Source: Pelobates cultripes
Taxonomy: Eukaryota > Chordata > Amphibia > Anura > Pelobatidae
Reading direction: 5' to 3'
Length of the DNA: 64,000 bases
NCBI GenBank assembly: GCA_933207985.1
Contig: OW240915.1
Coordinates: 108,450,792 to 108,514,791 of the forward strand
In this document: piece by piece, positions 22,921 through 34,032 of the stretch
How the letters are laid out: each line of letters opens with the position of its first letter
Numbering within the stretch: the stretch's first letter is position 1
Made by a program: the position numbers and the translations under genes
The notes under the pieces: model-generated
Seen by the model: only the letters and a program-made list of their open reading frames with translations
Database searches by the model: none
Told to the model about the DNA's origin: nothing

Positions 22921-23029
22921 CTATAACGCAGTTGTTTTGCTCTTCAGCAATGAACATATCTCCTCCATTACTAGGAGCCTCATTTTTCTGATCACACATT
23001 CCTGGGCTTGTCATACTCTGGAGGCTTGA

Positions 23030-24440
23030 GTGTTATCCATGGCCCAGATTGATATAGACTGGAGTTTTTTCTTAACGGGCACAGGAGTCTCCATACCAAC
23101 AGGAGCATTAAGACCAATGAATCAAAAGGTAAAGCACTGAAGGAAGAAGCCTTCTGGACGAAGAGGTGATTTTTTTTTTAGGTCCCAGAACAAGAGCAGT
23201 TCCAGGGACAAGTTTCGACCTCTCTTCTGGTGCTAAGAGGAAAAGCACATGAAAGCCTACACTGGATCTAAGAGGGGCCAACAAGAGGCTGAATGTTAGT
23301 CTTCAGGATGATGTCAATCAGATCCATATCTCAAGCAATCTGGAAGGATAATTTCCTTACCTCTATATATCTCAAGGATGCTTACTTTCAGTCCAATCTG
23401 CAGAGATCTTCGGCATTAGCTCAGAAGAGAACTTCCATGTTAGTGCCCTACCATTTGGCCTCAATGCGGCCCCAAGAATCTTTCTATGTGCTTATAGTGT
23501 TATTGAGAGTCCAGAACTCCACCTGGTTCCATTATCTGGAGGATCTACTTGTGATAGCCTTAGACCCTCAGAAGGCAGGCACACATAGGTATATAGTTCT
23601 TTCATAACTCCTAAAGTTTGGCTGCTTGATGAATATCAAGAAAAGCAGTTTCAGACCAGCTCAGTGATTGACATTCCTGAGTTGAAAATTCTAGGCTCTG
23701 CTTTTCCCTATCTCGGGAACAGTTCCACAGATTGTAAATGTTTTCTCTCCCAGTTTCTTCATTTCTGCTTGGTAACAGCAAGAAAATAGATGCAACTACT
23801 AGGAATCCGGGCTTCCACCAGCAGACTTGTCAGAGGGGCCCAATGGCATCTTTGGATTCCTTACAGATCCTTCCTATCTTGGTCTAACAAGAGAGAGATT
23901 ATTGGAGCCAGCCACTTACTATGTCCCCATCAGTGGAGTTGCACCTTATCCTGGCTGCTGAAAGAGGGATTGGATCTCTGAGTTTCCAGTGAACAGAACC
24001 TCATTGGTCAATTATTAGCTCGAATTCCAGTTTTTATAAGATTGGTTGCACAGTGTTTGGACCATGTTGCACAATATTTCCATTCATTTGTATGGAATTA
24101 AGAGTCATTTTCTAGGCTCTTCTTCACTTCAGAGGCTTGCTGAAGAACGAGTGGGTCCAAATTTGCTCAAATTTCAATGCAACTGTATCCTATATCTACC
24201 AAGATGGGTCTCACAGATACGTATTGATGGAATTCCAGCCCATAATGATCAGGGCACAGAAGAACAACCAGTGGCTCAAAATACCATGGCTGTTTGCTGG
24301 AGCCAAATAACTGTGCCAAGGTGGATTGGCAACCATGTCCTGACGGATCCTCGTGGTTGACGCAGATTGTTTGATGGCCATTTCTTGGAACTACCAGGTC
24401 CAGAAGTATTTTTTACATGCTAGGACCAGAATGCTCAGGT
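23030..24440 (+). pseudogene. DIRS reverse transcriptase / RNase H remnant
   Basis: The reading FLTSIYLKDAYFQ (about 23360) matches the DLKDAYFH block with its catalytic Asp changed to Tyr. A neighbouring frame has ALPFGLNAAPRIF (about 23445), and FHYLEDLLVIA (about 23530) matches the YLDDLLV catalytic box with Asp changed to Glu. The stretch QLLGIRASTSRLVRGAQWHL (23793) matches the thumb/RNase H connection of DIRS elements. Several frameshifts and stops show it is dead. Confidence 0.75.
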
Positions 24441-24499
24441 TCAGGATACACTGGCTCAAATTTAGAATTTTAGTATGATGTACATATTTTCCTGTTTTC

Positions 24500-26060
24500 G
24501 ACCTTCTTAAAAAGGCAATGCAAGAGGTGACAGTGGAAGACCGTGTCGACTCTAATTCCTATGATGAATAAGATGATTCTGGAACCTCCAAGGGAAATTC
24601 CTGTACGTCCAGACCTATTACAAGGCCCCATGACACACCAGGATCCTCAAGTTCTGGTGTTGATGCGGGAGTCCATATTAGTATAGGCATCCCTGAGACG
24701 GTCATTGAGATCCTCTTACAATCCTATACAGGCTTTACTAAGCTTGACATGCTTTTGTCTGTTGGAATTACTCCTCGTTCAGGCCTTGAAAGGTTCTGTG
24801 TTATAACACTCTAGAGGAACACTTAGCTGCACTTTGCTTCATATAGGCATTGATTGAAATCATGCCTCCACTGAGTGTGGTGAAGCCAATATGTGACATA
24901 CCAATGGTCACACGAGCCCTGACTGAACCATTATTAGAACCTCTAGAAGGAGCTTCCATGGTGGTAGCACAGAAAGTGCTGGTGGCTGGTACCCCAGCAA
25001 GAATAATGGGTGAACTCCAGGCTTGGTCCTGTGAACCCCCTTTCACTACTTTTCAACAGATATGGTCGTCTTGCATTTGGCACCTGAAGATCCTGCCTAT
25101 GGTGAATGCTTATCTATGTCATTCTCTACCTGTACTGAAGGGAACCGATTGAGCGTTGATGCCCCTGGTGTTTTGCTTCATGTAAGCAACAATTGAACTC
25201 AAGCCTCCGCTGAGGGTCTTGAAACCAATATGTGACGTACCACTGGTCTCACAGACTCTGACTGTACTTCTAACAAGAGCTTCCATGATGTTAGCCCAGA
25301 CGTTGCTGTTGCTAGTGACTGGTACCTCAGCAGGGTAAATGTGTGCACTTGCTGCACTTTGCTTCATATAGGCATTGATTGAAATCATGCCTCCACTGAG
25401 TGTGGTGAAACCAATATATGATGTACCACTGGTCTCATGGGCCCTGACTGAACCATTATTCGAACCTCTAGAAGGAGCTTCCATGGTGGTAGCACAGACA
25501 GTGCTGGTGGCTGGCACCCCAGCAAGGGAAATGGGTGAACTCCAGGCTTGATCCTGTGTACCCCCATTCACTGAATTTCAACAGGAGATGGTTGTCTTGC
25601 ATGTAGCACCAGTGATCGTGCCCAAAGTGAGAGCCTTTCAATGCCGTTCTCTACCTGTAGCAAAGGATTTGGGGCATTCTCCACTAGTGCTGTTACAGCA
25701 TCTCGTGGGCTTCCATGGCAATGGTCTCTGCTGAAACTTTGTAAAGTTGGCATTTTGACCTCTTTGAACTAGTTTGTCCTGCATTACATATTGGACATTG
25801 AAGCAATTAACGAGGCACAATTTGGACGTCACGTCCGTTCTCTACCTGTGCTGGAGGGTATCAGGGCACTCTCCTCTCATGCTGTTGCAGCATCATGGGT
25901 TGCCATGGCAATGGTTTCTGCTGACACTTTTTGTAAGCTAGCATTTGAACCTCCTTTAGACACGTTTGTCTGGCATTTCATACTGTTCGTTAAAACAGTC
26001 TATGGTGCACAATTTGGTACTCAAGTACTTAACTCAGTTCATTCTTCTATCTATGTTGAA
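24500..26060 (+). pseudogene. DIRS tyrosine recombinase with internal tandem duplications
   Basis: The plus-strand reading around 24850-25050 (DIPMVTRALTEPLLEPLEG, then VLVAGTPARIMGELQAWSCE and PPFTTFQQ) matches the core of DIRS tyrosine recombinases, which would integrate the circular cDNA. The C-terminal block appears as AASWVAMAMVSADTFCKLAF followed by EPPLDTFVWHF and AQFGTQVLNSV (about 25880-26030). Both blocks are duplicated: the core at 24826-25153 is repeated at 25341-25670 with a shorter, more diverged copy between (25154-25340), and the C-terminal block is present at 25644-25833 and 25834-26020. The catalytic H-x-x-R box is altered in both C-terminal copies (SSHA and STSA). It cannot be functional as one enzyme. 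Confidence 0.7.
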
Positions 26061-26399
26061 TTATTCTGATAATTTGATTGGCTATTCTGTCCCTCCCTTT
26101 GTAAGCTTGGGTATTCCCCATGTGTATATGCTGCCATGATTAGCCAGGAAAGTGGAAAATGTATTCATACTTACCGTAATTTTCTTTTCCTGGCTATTAT
26201 TCATGGCAGCATATACTTCCCTCCCATTAACGTCTCTATTTATGTACTGTAGAGCTTGTAAACTGACTGAGGACCTTAGGGATGGAGCCTCCTTTTAAAA
26301 CCTTGGTGGTTTTCCTGTCCTATCGGCTGTAGGGGAGGAGCTAACCCATGTGTATATGCTGCCATGAATAATAGCCAGGAAAAGAAAATTACGGTAAGT

Positions 26400-27539
26400 A
26401 TGAATAAATTTTCCACTATATGATGTTGGCTTTTAAAATGAACATAGTTTGCTTTTAATATTGCATATAAATATACTATTTCCTAATCTCCTGTTTATAT
26501 ATTGTGATTTTCTGTCTGAAGACCAAGAAATGTGTTATGTGTATTAATGGTCAGTATTTAAAGGGAAAAAGTAAGTGTTACAAGTGTTAAGGTGATCTGG
26601 AAATCCTAAATATAGATACTGGAAAAAAAGCAAATCAGCACTTCTATTTCAAGAAATGCTGGCTCATATTGCTAAACTCTTTTTGTTTACTTTTAAAATA
26701 GCAGCAAATATAATCTATTGAAATGATCATTAAAATACACTTGGCTTCCTCTTTCGTTGCTGCTCCACTAGACTAGATAAGTTCTACCATGACTTACTGC
26801 TTATATTTGGTTCTTCCATATATTTGTATACATCCATCCAAACCTCACTGTTTTATATTAAAAGGTTCTCCTGGGTTCCATTTGTCTCCCCTTCTGGGTT
26901 GGTGACTCCCCTATGTCCTGCTCTCTTCCCTATCTCCCTTTGTGCACTTTGCTGTTCCAGCAGCCATCTTGGTCCAGTCAAACCTCTCCTACGTTTCTGC
27001 ATTTTTTTCTATCTCTCAAGCACTGCCACCACTCCTCTTTTTTTCTTTCTCTCTGCTTTTGCATTGTGTCACTTGAGTTATAGCACACAAGAGCCAGAAG
27101 GCCCCACAGCCTCTTTGCCATTTTGATAGCATTTTATGTTGTGTCCTGTTAACAATCATGTACTGGATGTCCTCCAATACTTTCCCAGTTTGGACGTTTG
27201 CTTATTCCTCCTCCTTTTATTACACTGTGTTTATTTTCTCTTTTCTCTATTTTGGGGTATGTTCATTGCTGACACACTCCCAACATATAAATAGAAGTAC
27301 CCTATGCCATGTTGGGGTTCCTAGTGACCCAATAACACATTTGTGATTACATACACAGATTATCTGGTCTCTTGACACAGCTATTCCTGACTATCCTGAT
27401 ATCTGGCTTCCCTGACCTAGCTTCCTTTTGATTCATTTAGCAGAGCCACTCTAAAGACAGGTTAACATGCATTCTATTCTCTGGGTTTATACTCTTCCTG
27501 GGAGGAGGGGATTTCCTCTTCTGTTACTATTTGTTAGGT
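26400..27539. other. No recognisable gene
   Basis: Mixed AT-rich sequence. The frame at 26824-27126 (plus) is T/C-rich and has no domain I recognise. I see nothing I can support here. Confidence 0.45.
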
Positions 27540-28200
27540 TGGCTCCTTGTCAGTTTTCATGGTGGAATCCTTGGTACAGAATTACTCCCACTACGTTTCG
27601 TGAGTAATCACCAGTGAACCTAATGGTCTACTATTTATGGCCGCAACAGCCAAGGGTGTTTCTTTCTCTCTTAAGGGTGCTTCTTAACAAAGCTGGAATC
27701 GAGGAAGTTCTTAGCCGCACTGGAGTCAACCAAGGCGCTCTATCAGCAGAAATGTCATAATATAGGGATATAGGGAGAAGCAATGTATTTAGAAGCAAGT
27801 GAGGGAACTCTGATGTAACATACAAGGCCGGTACCCTAAGTGGTCTTAGGTGCGAGAGGTTTCCGGATGAATGGAGTGACACTCTTTTTGCATGCAGCCT
27901 ATTTTACAACAGTAAAGACAGAGTACCTCTTTCCTCCTTTTCTGCTTCAGTAAGCATTGTAACCCAGTTGCATAGGTTCTGTCTCTGGCATGGTGGGAAT
28001 CTTGGGATTGACAACCTTAGGCATAACGGATACAGTAAGATGTCTGTTACTACTCTTGGTATACTGTCAATCTTAAACTCTGCTATCTATATTGATGAGG
28101 TTGTCAATCTTCCAATGCTACAGGGAGTTCTCTGCCAGCTGGAAATTGTGAACCAGAGGGCCATTAGCCTCCCAGTTACACAGTAATCAGTCAGACACGC
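27540..28200 (-). pseudogene. Gypsy-type LTR retrotransposon gag/protease remnant
   Basis: On the minus strand, in order: a gag end with EPMQLG, a zinc knuckle LCLYCCKIGCMQKEC (CX2CX4HX4C pattern with His changed to Cys), and then ALVDSSAAKNFLDSSFVKKH, the retropepsin active-site region in which DSG has become DSS (GAC codon at 27727-27729). This is the gag-protease junction of vertebrate gypsy elements. Several frame breaks are present. No integrase, reverse transcriptase or LTR was identified nearby. Confidence 0.7.
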
Positions 28201-28426
28201 AAAGAGTCAGTAACAAAGCCAAGTCAATACCTTGGACTGAATGCCACACCACCCAGTGGCTGCATGCGGCTTGGTAAGGGGAACATCCCTTCTACATATA
28301 TATGCTTTCCCTTGCTTGGACAGTAGAAGTGCATGGAGTAGCCTGCCCAAAATGTGCAGTAGCTCTGAGTCCAGGGTTTCTTCGGAGATCCCCTGACCTT
28401 GCCACAAACCTTAGGTCCGTTTTGGC

Positions 28427-28957
28427 TTATTGCTGTTTCAGCTCTTGTATGGTTTGCTGCAGAAGCAGTGTTTGCTGAGCATTTTGGCAAGTGTCTTGTT
28501 CCAGTGTGCCCATGCTGCCTGTCAGGCCTCTCAGGTCTTGGCAGATTTGGGCCTTGTTGGCTTTTAGCGTGTGTTGAAGGCCCACCAGCAGTTCTTTCAG
28601 GACTGCCGCTGTGACTGGGGCTGAGTCTGGTGGTAAGTGTGACGGCTTGGAGGCTGCTAGTGTGGGTACGTGATGCTCCACTGCGCCGTCCGAGAAATCA
28701 TCTCCGATATCAGAGGCATTATCTGCAAAGGCGTCATCTTGGGATCCATGGCGCTTTGAGCCTGTCGTCAGAGGTCCCCAATATTCCTGCTCTTTTTTTT
28801 TGTTTTTGCTTGTCTGGCTTAGATTTTCTGGTTGCACAACCCATTGTGCTGTTGCCTGCCCAGGGGTCTGTGTGGGGTTCCTGTTGAAAGGGGTTATAGC
28901 CTCGTATTCTGCAATAAATTGACTTGTTGGGGCAGAGCAGATCCAACATGTGGCCAT
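28427..28957 (-). CDS. L1/Tx1-like ORF1 N-terminal part
   Basis: The 176-residue open frame ends with a predicted coiled coil (LKELLVGLQHTLKANKAQIC followed by QDLRGLTGSMGTLEQDT), with heptad-like spacing of Leu. This style is typical of ORF1 of L1/Tx1 LINEs in frogs, where it drives trimer formation. The N-terminal part is Ser/Asp-rich and without known domain. No RNA-binding domain follows, so it is partial. The assignment is by resemblance only. Confidence 0.5.
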   Translation of the reverse strand: MATCWICSAPTSQFIAEYEAITPFNRNPTQTPGQATAQWVVQPENLSQTSKNKKKEQEYWGPLTTGSKRHGSQDDAFADNASDIGDDFSDGAVEHHVPTLAASKPSHLPPDSAPVTAAVLKELLVGLQHTLKANKAQICQDLRGLTGSMGTLEQDTCQNAQQTLLLQQTIQELKQQ

Positions 28958-29006
28958 TCAGTACAGCTGCATGGCTCCGCCCTCCCATGTTATTTTTTTA
29001 AATGGG

Positions 29007-29106
29007 NNNNNNNNNNNNNNNNNNNNNNNNNNNNNNNNNNNNNNNNNNNNNNNNNNNNNNNNNNNNNNNNNNNNNNNNNNNNNNNNNNNNNNNNNNNNNN
29101 NNNNNN
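29007..29106. other. Assembly gap 2 (100 N)
   Basis: Exactly 100 N. The left side is L1-like DNA; the right side starts inside a hAT transposase. The 5' half of that transposase is not seen on the left, so nothing supports the adjacency or the relative orientation of the two contigs. See the NPSR1 entries. Confidence 1.
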
Positions 29107-30617
29107 TCGTAGCAGCTCTGGGCCTAGCCGGTTTGACGCACATCCCTTGCCTGGCGCATGTGCTGAATTTGGTGGTGCAGAAATTCCTGAAAAACTACCC
29201 AGATATATTAGAGCTGCTGCGGAAAGTGCTGGCCGTCTGTGCACGCTTTCGGCGTTCTCACCCTGCTGCTGCTCGCCTGTCTGTGCTGCAGCGTAACTTC
29301 GGCCTTCCCGCTCACTGCCTCCTATGCAACGTGCCCACAAGGGTGAACTCCACCTTGCACATGCTGGAGAGACTGTGCGAGCAGCAGCAGGCGATAGTGG
29401 AGTTTCAGCTGCAGCACGCATGGGACAGTCGCTCTGCGGAACAGCACCACCTTACCACCAATGAGGGGGCCTCCATGCGAGACCTGTGTGCCATGTTGTG
29501 CTGTTTTGAGTACTCCACCAACATGGCCAGTGCCGATGACGCTGTTCTCAGCCTTACTATCCCGCTTCTATGTCTCCTTGAAAAAACGCTTCGGGCGATG
29601 ATGGAAGAGGATGTGGCACAGGAGGAAGAGGAGGAGGAAGAGGGGTCATTTCCACGGTTATCAGGCCAGTCATTCACAAGTGGCTTGGAGGGTGGGTTCC
29701 TGCACCAGCATAGGCCAGGTACACAATTGTCCAGCCAGGGCACAGTTCTGGAGGATGAGGAGGAGGATGATGAGGATGAGGAGGAGGAACCGTGTTCACA
29801 GCATGGTGGCACCCAACGCAGCTCATGGGCATCACTGGAGCGTGGCTGGGGGGATACGGAGGACACAGACGATACACCTCCCACAGAGGACAGCTTGTCC
29901 TTGCCTCTGGGCAGCCTGGCACACATGAGCGACTACATGCTGCAGTGCCTGCGCAACGACTGCCGAGTTGCCCACATTCTAACTTGTGCTGATTACTGGG
30001 TGGCCACCCTGCTGGATCCCCGTTACAAGGACAACGTGCCGTCCTTAATTCCCTCACTGGAGCGTGATCGGAAGATGCGCGACTACAAGCACATGCTGGT
30101 AGATGTGCTGCTGAGGGCATTCCCAACTGACACCGGGGGCTCAGTGGAAGCACAAGGCGAAGGCAGAGGAGGAGGAAGAGGTCGCCAACGCAGCTGGGGC
30201 ACCGCCAGCACCTCAGAAGGCAGGGTTAGCATGGCCGAAATGTGGAAAAGCTTTGTCAGCACGCCACAACAACCAGCACCACCATCTGATATGGAACGTC
30301 TTAGCAGGAGGCAGCATTTCAGCAACATGGTGGAACAGTACGTGTGCACATGCCTACACGTACTGACTGATGGGTCTGCCCCATTCAACTTCTGGGTCTC
30401 CAAATTGGGCACATGGCCTGAGCTTGCCCTTTATGCCTTGGAGGTGCTGGCCTGCCCTGCAGCCAGTGTATTGTCTGAACGTGTGTTTAGCACGGCAGGG
30501 GGCGTTATCACAGACAAGCGCAGCCGCCTGTCCACAGCCAACGTGGACAAGCTCACATTTATTAAAATGAACCAGGCATGGATCCCACCAGACTTGTCTG
30601 TACCTTGTGCAGAATAG
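29107..30617 (+). CDS. hAT-superfamily transposase (ZBED-like), 5' end missing
   Basis: The frame is open for over 500 codons from the gap to the stop at 30615-30617. After GLTHIPCLAHVLNLVVQKFL (the C..H block of the RNase H-like catalytic core) comes a helical insertion domain. Two acidic stretches then follow: a run of Glu near 29620-29640, and mixed Asp/Glu near 29750-29790. Then come TCADYWVATLLDPRYKDNV, which holds the hAT 'LDPRYK' block, and the C-terminal hATC dimerisation domain (FWVSKLGTWPELALYALEVL, then SVLSERVFSTAGGVITDKRS). The enzyme would excise and insert hAT elements, making 8-bp target duplications. No stop or frameshift was seen in the part present, so it could be recently active or host-maintained. 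The BED zinc finger would be in the missing 5' part. Confidence 0.9.
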
Positions 30618-31200
30618 ACATTTATACCGGCCTCACCCAGCCATTGTTATACTCAAGTGCACTTATTCTTTGTTTTCTTTTTTTATATGTCCCAATATTT
30701 TGGGGGCTACCCCAATAAAAAAAAAATAAAAAAACAAAAACAAATAAAAAACAGTGTTGGCTACCTCCTCCTCCACCACCGCTGCTTCCACCTACACCGC
30801 CACGGTCACCGCCTCCTCAACCTATGGGTCACTTAGTATAAACTATGTACACAATAGCAGAGGCTTGTGAAGGCCTTTTCTCCATGCATCAGGAGTTGAG
30901 CTCAGTTTGAACAATGAAAGAGAATACCCTGCACTCCAACCCTCTCTCAAATGGATAATTCTGGTGATCCTCCTGACAGCCATGCTTTAGATTTTGATTT
31001 ATGTTCTTCCAAAGCTAAAATCAAAGATTCCATCTAGTGCTATTTTATGGCTCAGCTGTATTTTTAATTTTTAGGTAGTTTATTTTAAGTGATTTCCCTA
31101 TCCATATTTGTTTGCAGGGCACTTGTCCTACTCTTATCCCCATTTTACTTCCTTTTGCAGCCCTCTAGCCTTTTCCAGGACTTTTTAAAAGGCATTTTAG
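30618..31200 (+). other. 3' UTR of the hAT transposase element
   Basis: It holds 'CCCAATAAAAAAAAA' near 30711 (a plausible poly(A) signal) and a 'CTCCTCCTCCACCACCGCTG' stretch. No separate gene is seen. Confidence 0.55.
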
Positions 31201-32172
31201 TGCCCAAAAGTTCGGGTCTCCATTGACTTCAATGGGGTTCGGGGTCAAGTTTGGGTCAAGTTCGAGCCTGAACTCGTTGAACCCGAACATCCAGGTGTCC
31301 GCTCAACTCTACAGGGGAGGTCTTGAATGGGCAACAGGGGTAGAGCCCTGGATAAGGGGTGAGTATCATATATATAGGTTGCCATTTTCTGTGAGAGGTT
31401 TAGCCATCTTAATAATCTCAGCTAGGAACAGCTTACCTGCCCTGTTGCCAGAGCTTGTTTTTGGCCAGAGACTCCATGGATATTGATAGTGTCCTAGCAG
31501 CTCTTTGGCCTGAGGCCCTTCAGGATGGCGAGACTTAGCTGCAGGCCCAGCTTGCTCGCCTGCAGGCTGCGTCCCCCAGATGCCAGAGCCCCTTTCTTGG
31601 GCTGTGGGGGGTTCAGCCGGTGGGCCTGGATCCCTAGGGCGTATGCAGCCCCCAACGTTCTTGTCTCTCTATTGCTGGCCGCCAGGAGGTCGGAAGTGAC
31701 CTGTGCACCGTGCTAGGATGCCCAGCACGTGTCTTGCTCGTCAGTCAGATGGAGTGCCGTCGGGCCTCCGGGAGGGTAAGTAGGCCTCAGAGAAGATCTG
31801 GAAGGGGGAGTTCATGGAGATATTCTTTTTGCTACCTCTGGAGGTTCTCCCTCCATCCGATAAGGAGCCCAAGGACTTCTAGAAGGATTGGGAAAAGTTC
31901 TGTTACTGTAAAATCCCCAAAACATTTGTCAATTGGATTTGGGCTTCTATCTTGACCAGCGTGATAGAGGAAAAATCCCCCAGAAAAATGCTCTGCCCTG
32001 TTTTGCTACTAGGATTTAGTTTGGAATGCGTGCCAGGTGTATGGGGGTTTAAGCTGGTGGTGCAATGACAAGCAGTTTCAGCAGCGGCTGGCGGTTCGCC
32101 CATCCACAGGGTAGGACCAGAAGGACATTGGGCTTCAGTTGTCAATTATGACACGTCTGGCTTTGCATTAAG

Positions 32173-32385
32173 GTGGTCTGTCATCCTTTCTCGGGGTCGG
32201 GGGTGGTGCAGGGGGCTCTTTGCCACTCTAAGTGGGGTGCCAGCTGTAAGTTTAAACACGAGTGCTTCATGTGTGTGGGGGGACACTCTGCAGCCAAATG
32301 CTTCAAGCAGGATAGATCGGGAGCCAAAGGAGACACAAGGGGATTGAAAGGGGAAGGACGTCGCAGGATTGGTAGGTGGGAATAG
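32173..32385 (+). pseudogene. Gag-like Cys/His motif piece
   Basis: The reading has GASCKFKHECFMCVGGHSAA followed by KCFKQ, giving C-x4-H-x-C-x2-C-x3-H-x4-C. Similar 'CxFxHxCxxCxGxHxxxxC' motifs sit at the end of the gag-like protein in Ngaro/DIRS elements. Flanking frames are broken. Confidence 0.5.
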
Positions 32386-32462
32386 GGGAGGTCTAGGTCT
32401 TACATGCCCCCCGCTGGGCTGATTTTGTGTCCTGCTGTCTTCTCTCTGTAGGTCCTGAGTGA

Positions 32463-32990
32463 TGCATTTGGCTGACTGGACACTCCTATGTGTTTTGGGC
32501 CCATCGACGTGCTGGTGTCCGGCCAGGTGGGCTTCGTCTGGGGCTATCTCCTGCAGTGGCAGACGTCCATTCTCAAGGCATGCAATGGGTTCATCTTCTG
32601 CCTGAACTGGTCCAATTGTTCCATTTGCTAGGAGTGCCAGACGTCTTGGTGATCCATCTTGGAGGCAAAGACCTAGGCAATTCCCCAGTATTGGGGTTGG
32701 GGACATGATTAGGTGGGATTTAGCGCAGGTACTTTTACTTTTCCCAGATGTGTCTGCCTAGTCTGGTTGGATATGGTATCCTGGAACTATTGGCTTTGCA
32801 CCAAGGATCAGCGTGTGAGGGAAAAAGGAGAGTGTCTAAATTTATATGAGGGGTTGGGAGCATTGCGATTTGGCATCGTGTTTGGAGTGATGGGGTGCAT
32901 CTCATGGAAGTTGGGTTAGATCTGTTTACCCTTGCCTTGCAAGGTGCTTTGGAGGAGGCCATGGCTAGTTTGGTGACACGGCTCAACTGA
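32463..32990 (+). pseudogene. SGNH-hydrolase-like domain of an Ngaro-type element
   Basis: In shifting frames the plus strand reads MFWAHRRAGVRPGGLRLGLS, then LLPELVQLFHLLGVPDVLVI and HLGGKDLGN, and later LFPDVS. These match the order of an SGNH hydrolase (GHSYVFWA, VHLGGNDLG, then a segment with S-D-M-V-P-R). The Asn of the GGND block is Lys here. Frameshifts and stops make it inactive. Confidence 0.55.
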
Positions 32991-33420
32991 TTTTAGAGTT
33001 AAAACAGCGGGGGCTTGTAACTGAAAAGGTCCCTTTTTAATTAGGGTTGGAACAGCATTCCAGTGGAAAAAGAATGATTGGGGCTGACCCCTCCCTTAAC
33101 ATCGGTTATGATTATGGGTAATGTACATGCCCCCTGAGCCAGAGGCAGTTAATGTTAGGCTAGTTGTGAGGCCTGTTTTTGTATAGGACGAGAGGGGAGG
33201 GCAGGTGCCCAGGATCAGCAGGAATGATTGGCAAGGGTGTTGAGTTGTTAATGTTTATGGTTACATTATGTTAATGTATGGTGTTTAATAAATTAATGTT
33301 ATTTTTTTATATTAATAAAGCTCTGGCCTGTTTGTCACCATCAGCGTCTTGCATCTGTTTATAAAGGTAAGCTAATAAATGGATATTCTAATCTACACGG
33401 TCCCCACTACCGTCACACAT

Positions 33421-34030
33421 TCCCCTTACTCTTTCCTCTCTGTGCTGTTCGAGCAAGGCACATCATCGCTAAGGTTTTCGAAGCTGGGCAGCTGCAGGCT
33501 GCAACTTCAGTGATGAGGCTGTTCCTAACAGCACATAAGCACAGTGCAAAAACCAAGCCTTACACTCCTCAGGGAAGTTGCTGGTTGGTGGCTGCTGGCA
33601 AAGTCTGGGGACCTTACAGCCTGGCAGGAAGCTCTCTAAATACCAGACAACCATCTAGAAGCAGCAACAGTTACAGTTTTACAGTCAGCACTACTAGGCT
33701 ACAGAGGTAAGCAGATACAAGTTGAGGACTAGTGTGTAGATTTATCTAGTTATTGAATTGTGCATGGTATATGGAGCTTGGATTTGGGTAGAAAGAAAAG
33801 GAATGGTGGATTGTGGTGGAGAGGAATATGGAACTATGTAGTGGATAAAGGGGGGGGGTTGTAGTAAAGAACATGTTGAATAGATATATGAAGGTGCTGG
33901 GTGTAAATGGGAACAGAGTTTTGGAATATGGAGTGGAGGCGTATGAAGCTGTTTTATGGGGAATTAGATATATATTTAGAGTTGTGGAAGGAGATATGTA
34001 GGGATCTGGTAACCAATATTTTAAATTAAT
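33421..34030. other. No recognisable gene
   Basis: Purine-rich plus-strand DNA (many GGA/GAA) with a G-run near 33850. Nothing coding was recognised. Confidence 0.45.
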
Positions 34031-34032
34031 TC

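Larger units (their letters stand above)
21017..26383 (+). mobile_element. DIRS-type retrotransposon, degenerate, with terminal inverted repeats
   Basis: The two ends are inverted copies of about 115 bp: 21017-21130 and 26266-26383. They share CATGGCAGCATATACACATG, GGTTAGCTCCTCCCCTACAG and CCTTAGGGATGGAGCC (or complements). Between them, in order on the plus strand, are a gag-like part, a reverse transcriptase/RNase H and a tyrosine recombinase. This layout with inverted rather than direct terminal repeats is diagnostic of DIRS elements. A second partial inverted end lies at about 26128-26213. All coding parts are broken by stops. Confidence 0.88.
29107..31312 (+). mobile_element. hAT transposon, autonomous type, 3' two-thirds
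   Basis: The element runs from the gap through the transposase frame and a 3' UTR to a terminus near 31312. The terminal region contains 'GGTTCGGGGTCAAG', 'AACCCGAACATCCAGG' and 'TGTCCGCTCAACTCTA', the end I know from this hAT group in frogs. The 5' end is lost, so the target duplication cannot be checked. Confidence 0.8.
31400..33420 (+). mobile_element. Ngaro-like tyrosine-recombinase retrotransposon remnant
   Basis: Two recognisable coding pieces lie in order on the plus strand: a Cys/His motif of the gag-like protein and an SGNH-hydrolase-like domain (separate entries). This combination is known for vertebrate Ngaro/DIRS-group elements. No recombinase or inverted/split repeats could be identified, so the bounds are approximate. 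Confidence 0.5.

Noticed and set aside
25119..25571. Minus-strand 150-codon frame with internal repeats (TSGTSYIGFTTLSGG)
   Set aside because: It is antisense to the duplicated DIRS recombinase blocks, whose plus-strand reading matches a known family.
29405..30153. Minus-strand frames of 159-173 codons opposite the hAT transposase
   Set aside because: Shadow frames of the transposase; Ser and Pro runs are the complement of the Glu/Asp codons.
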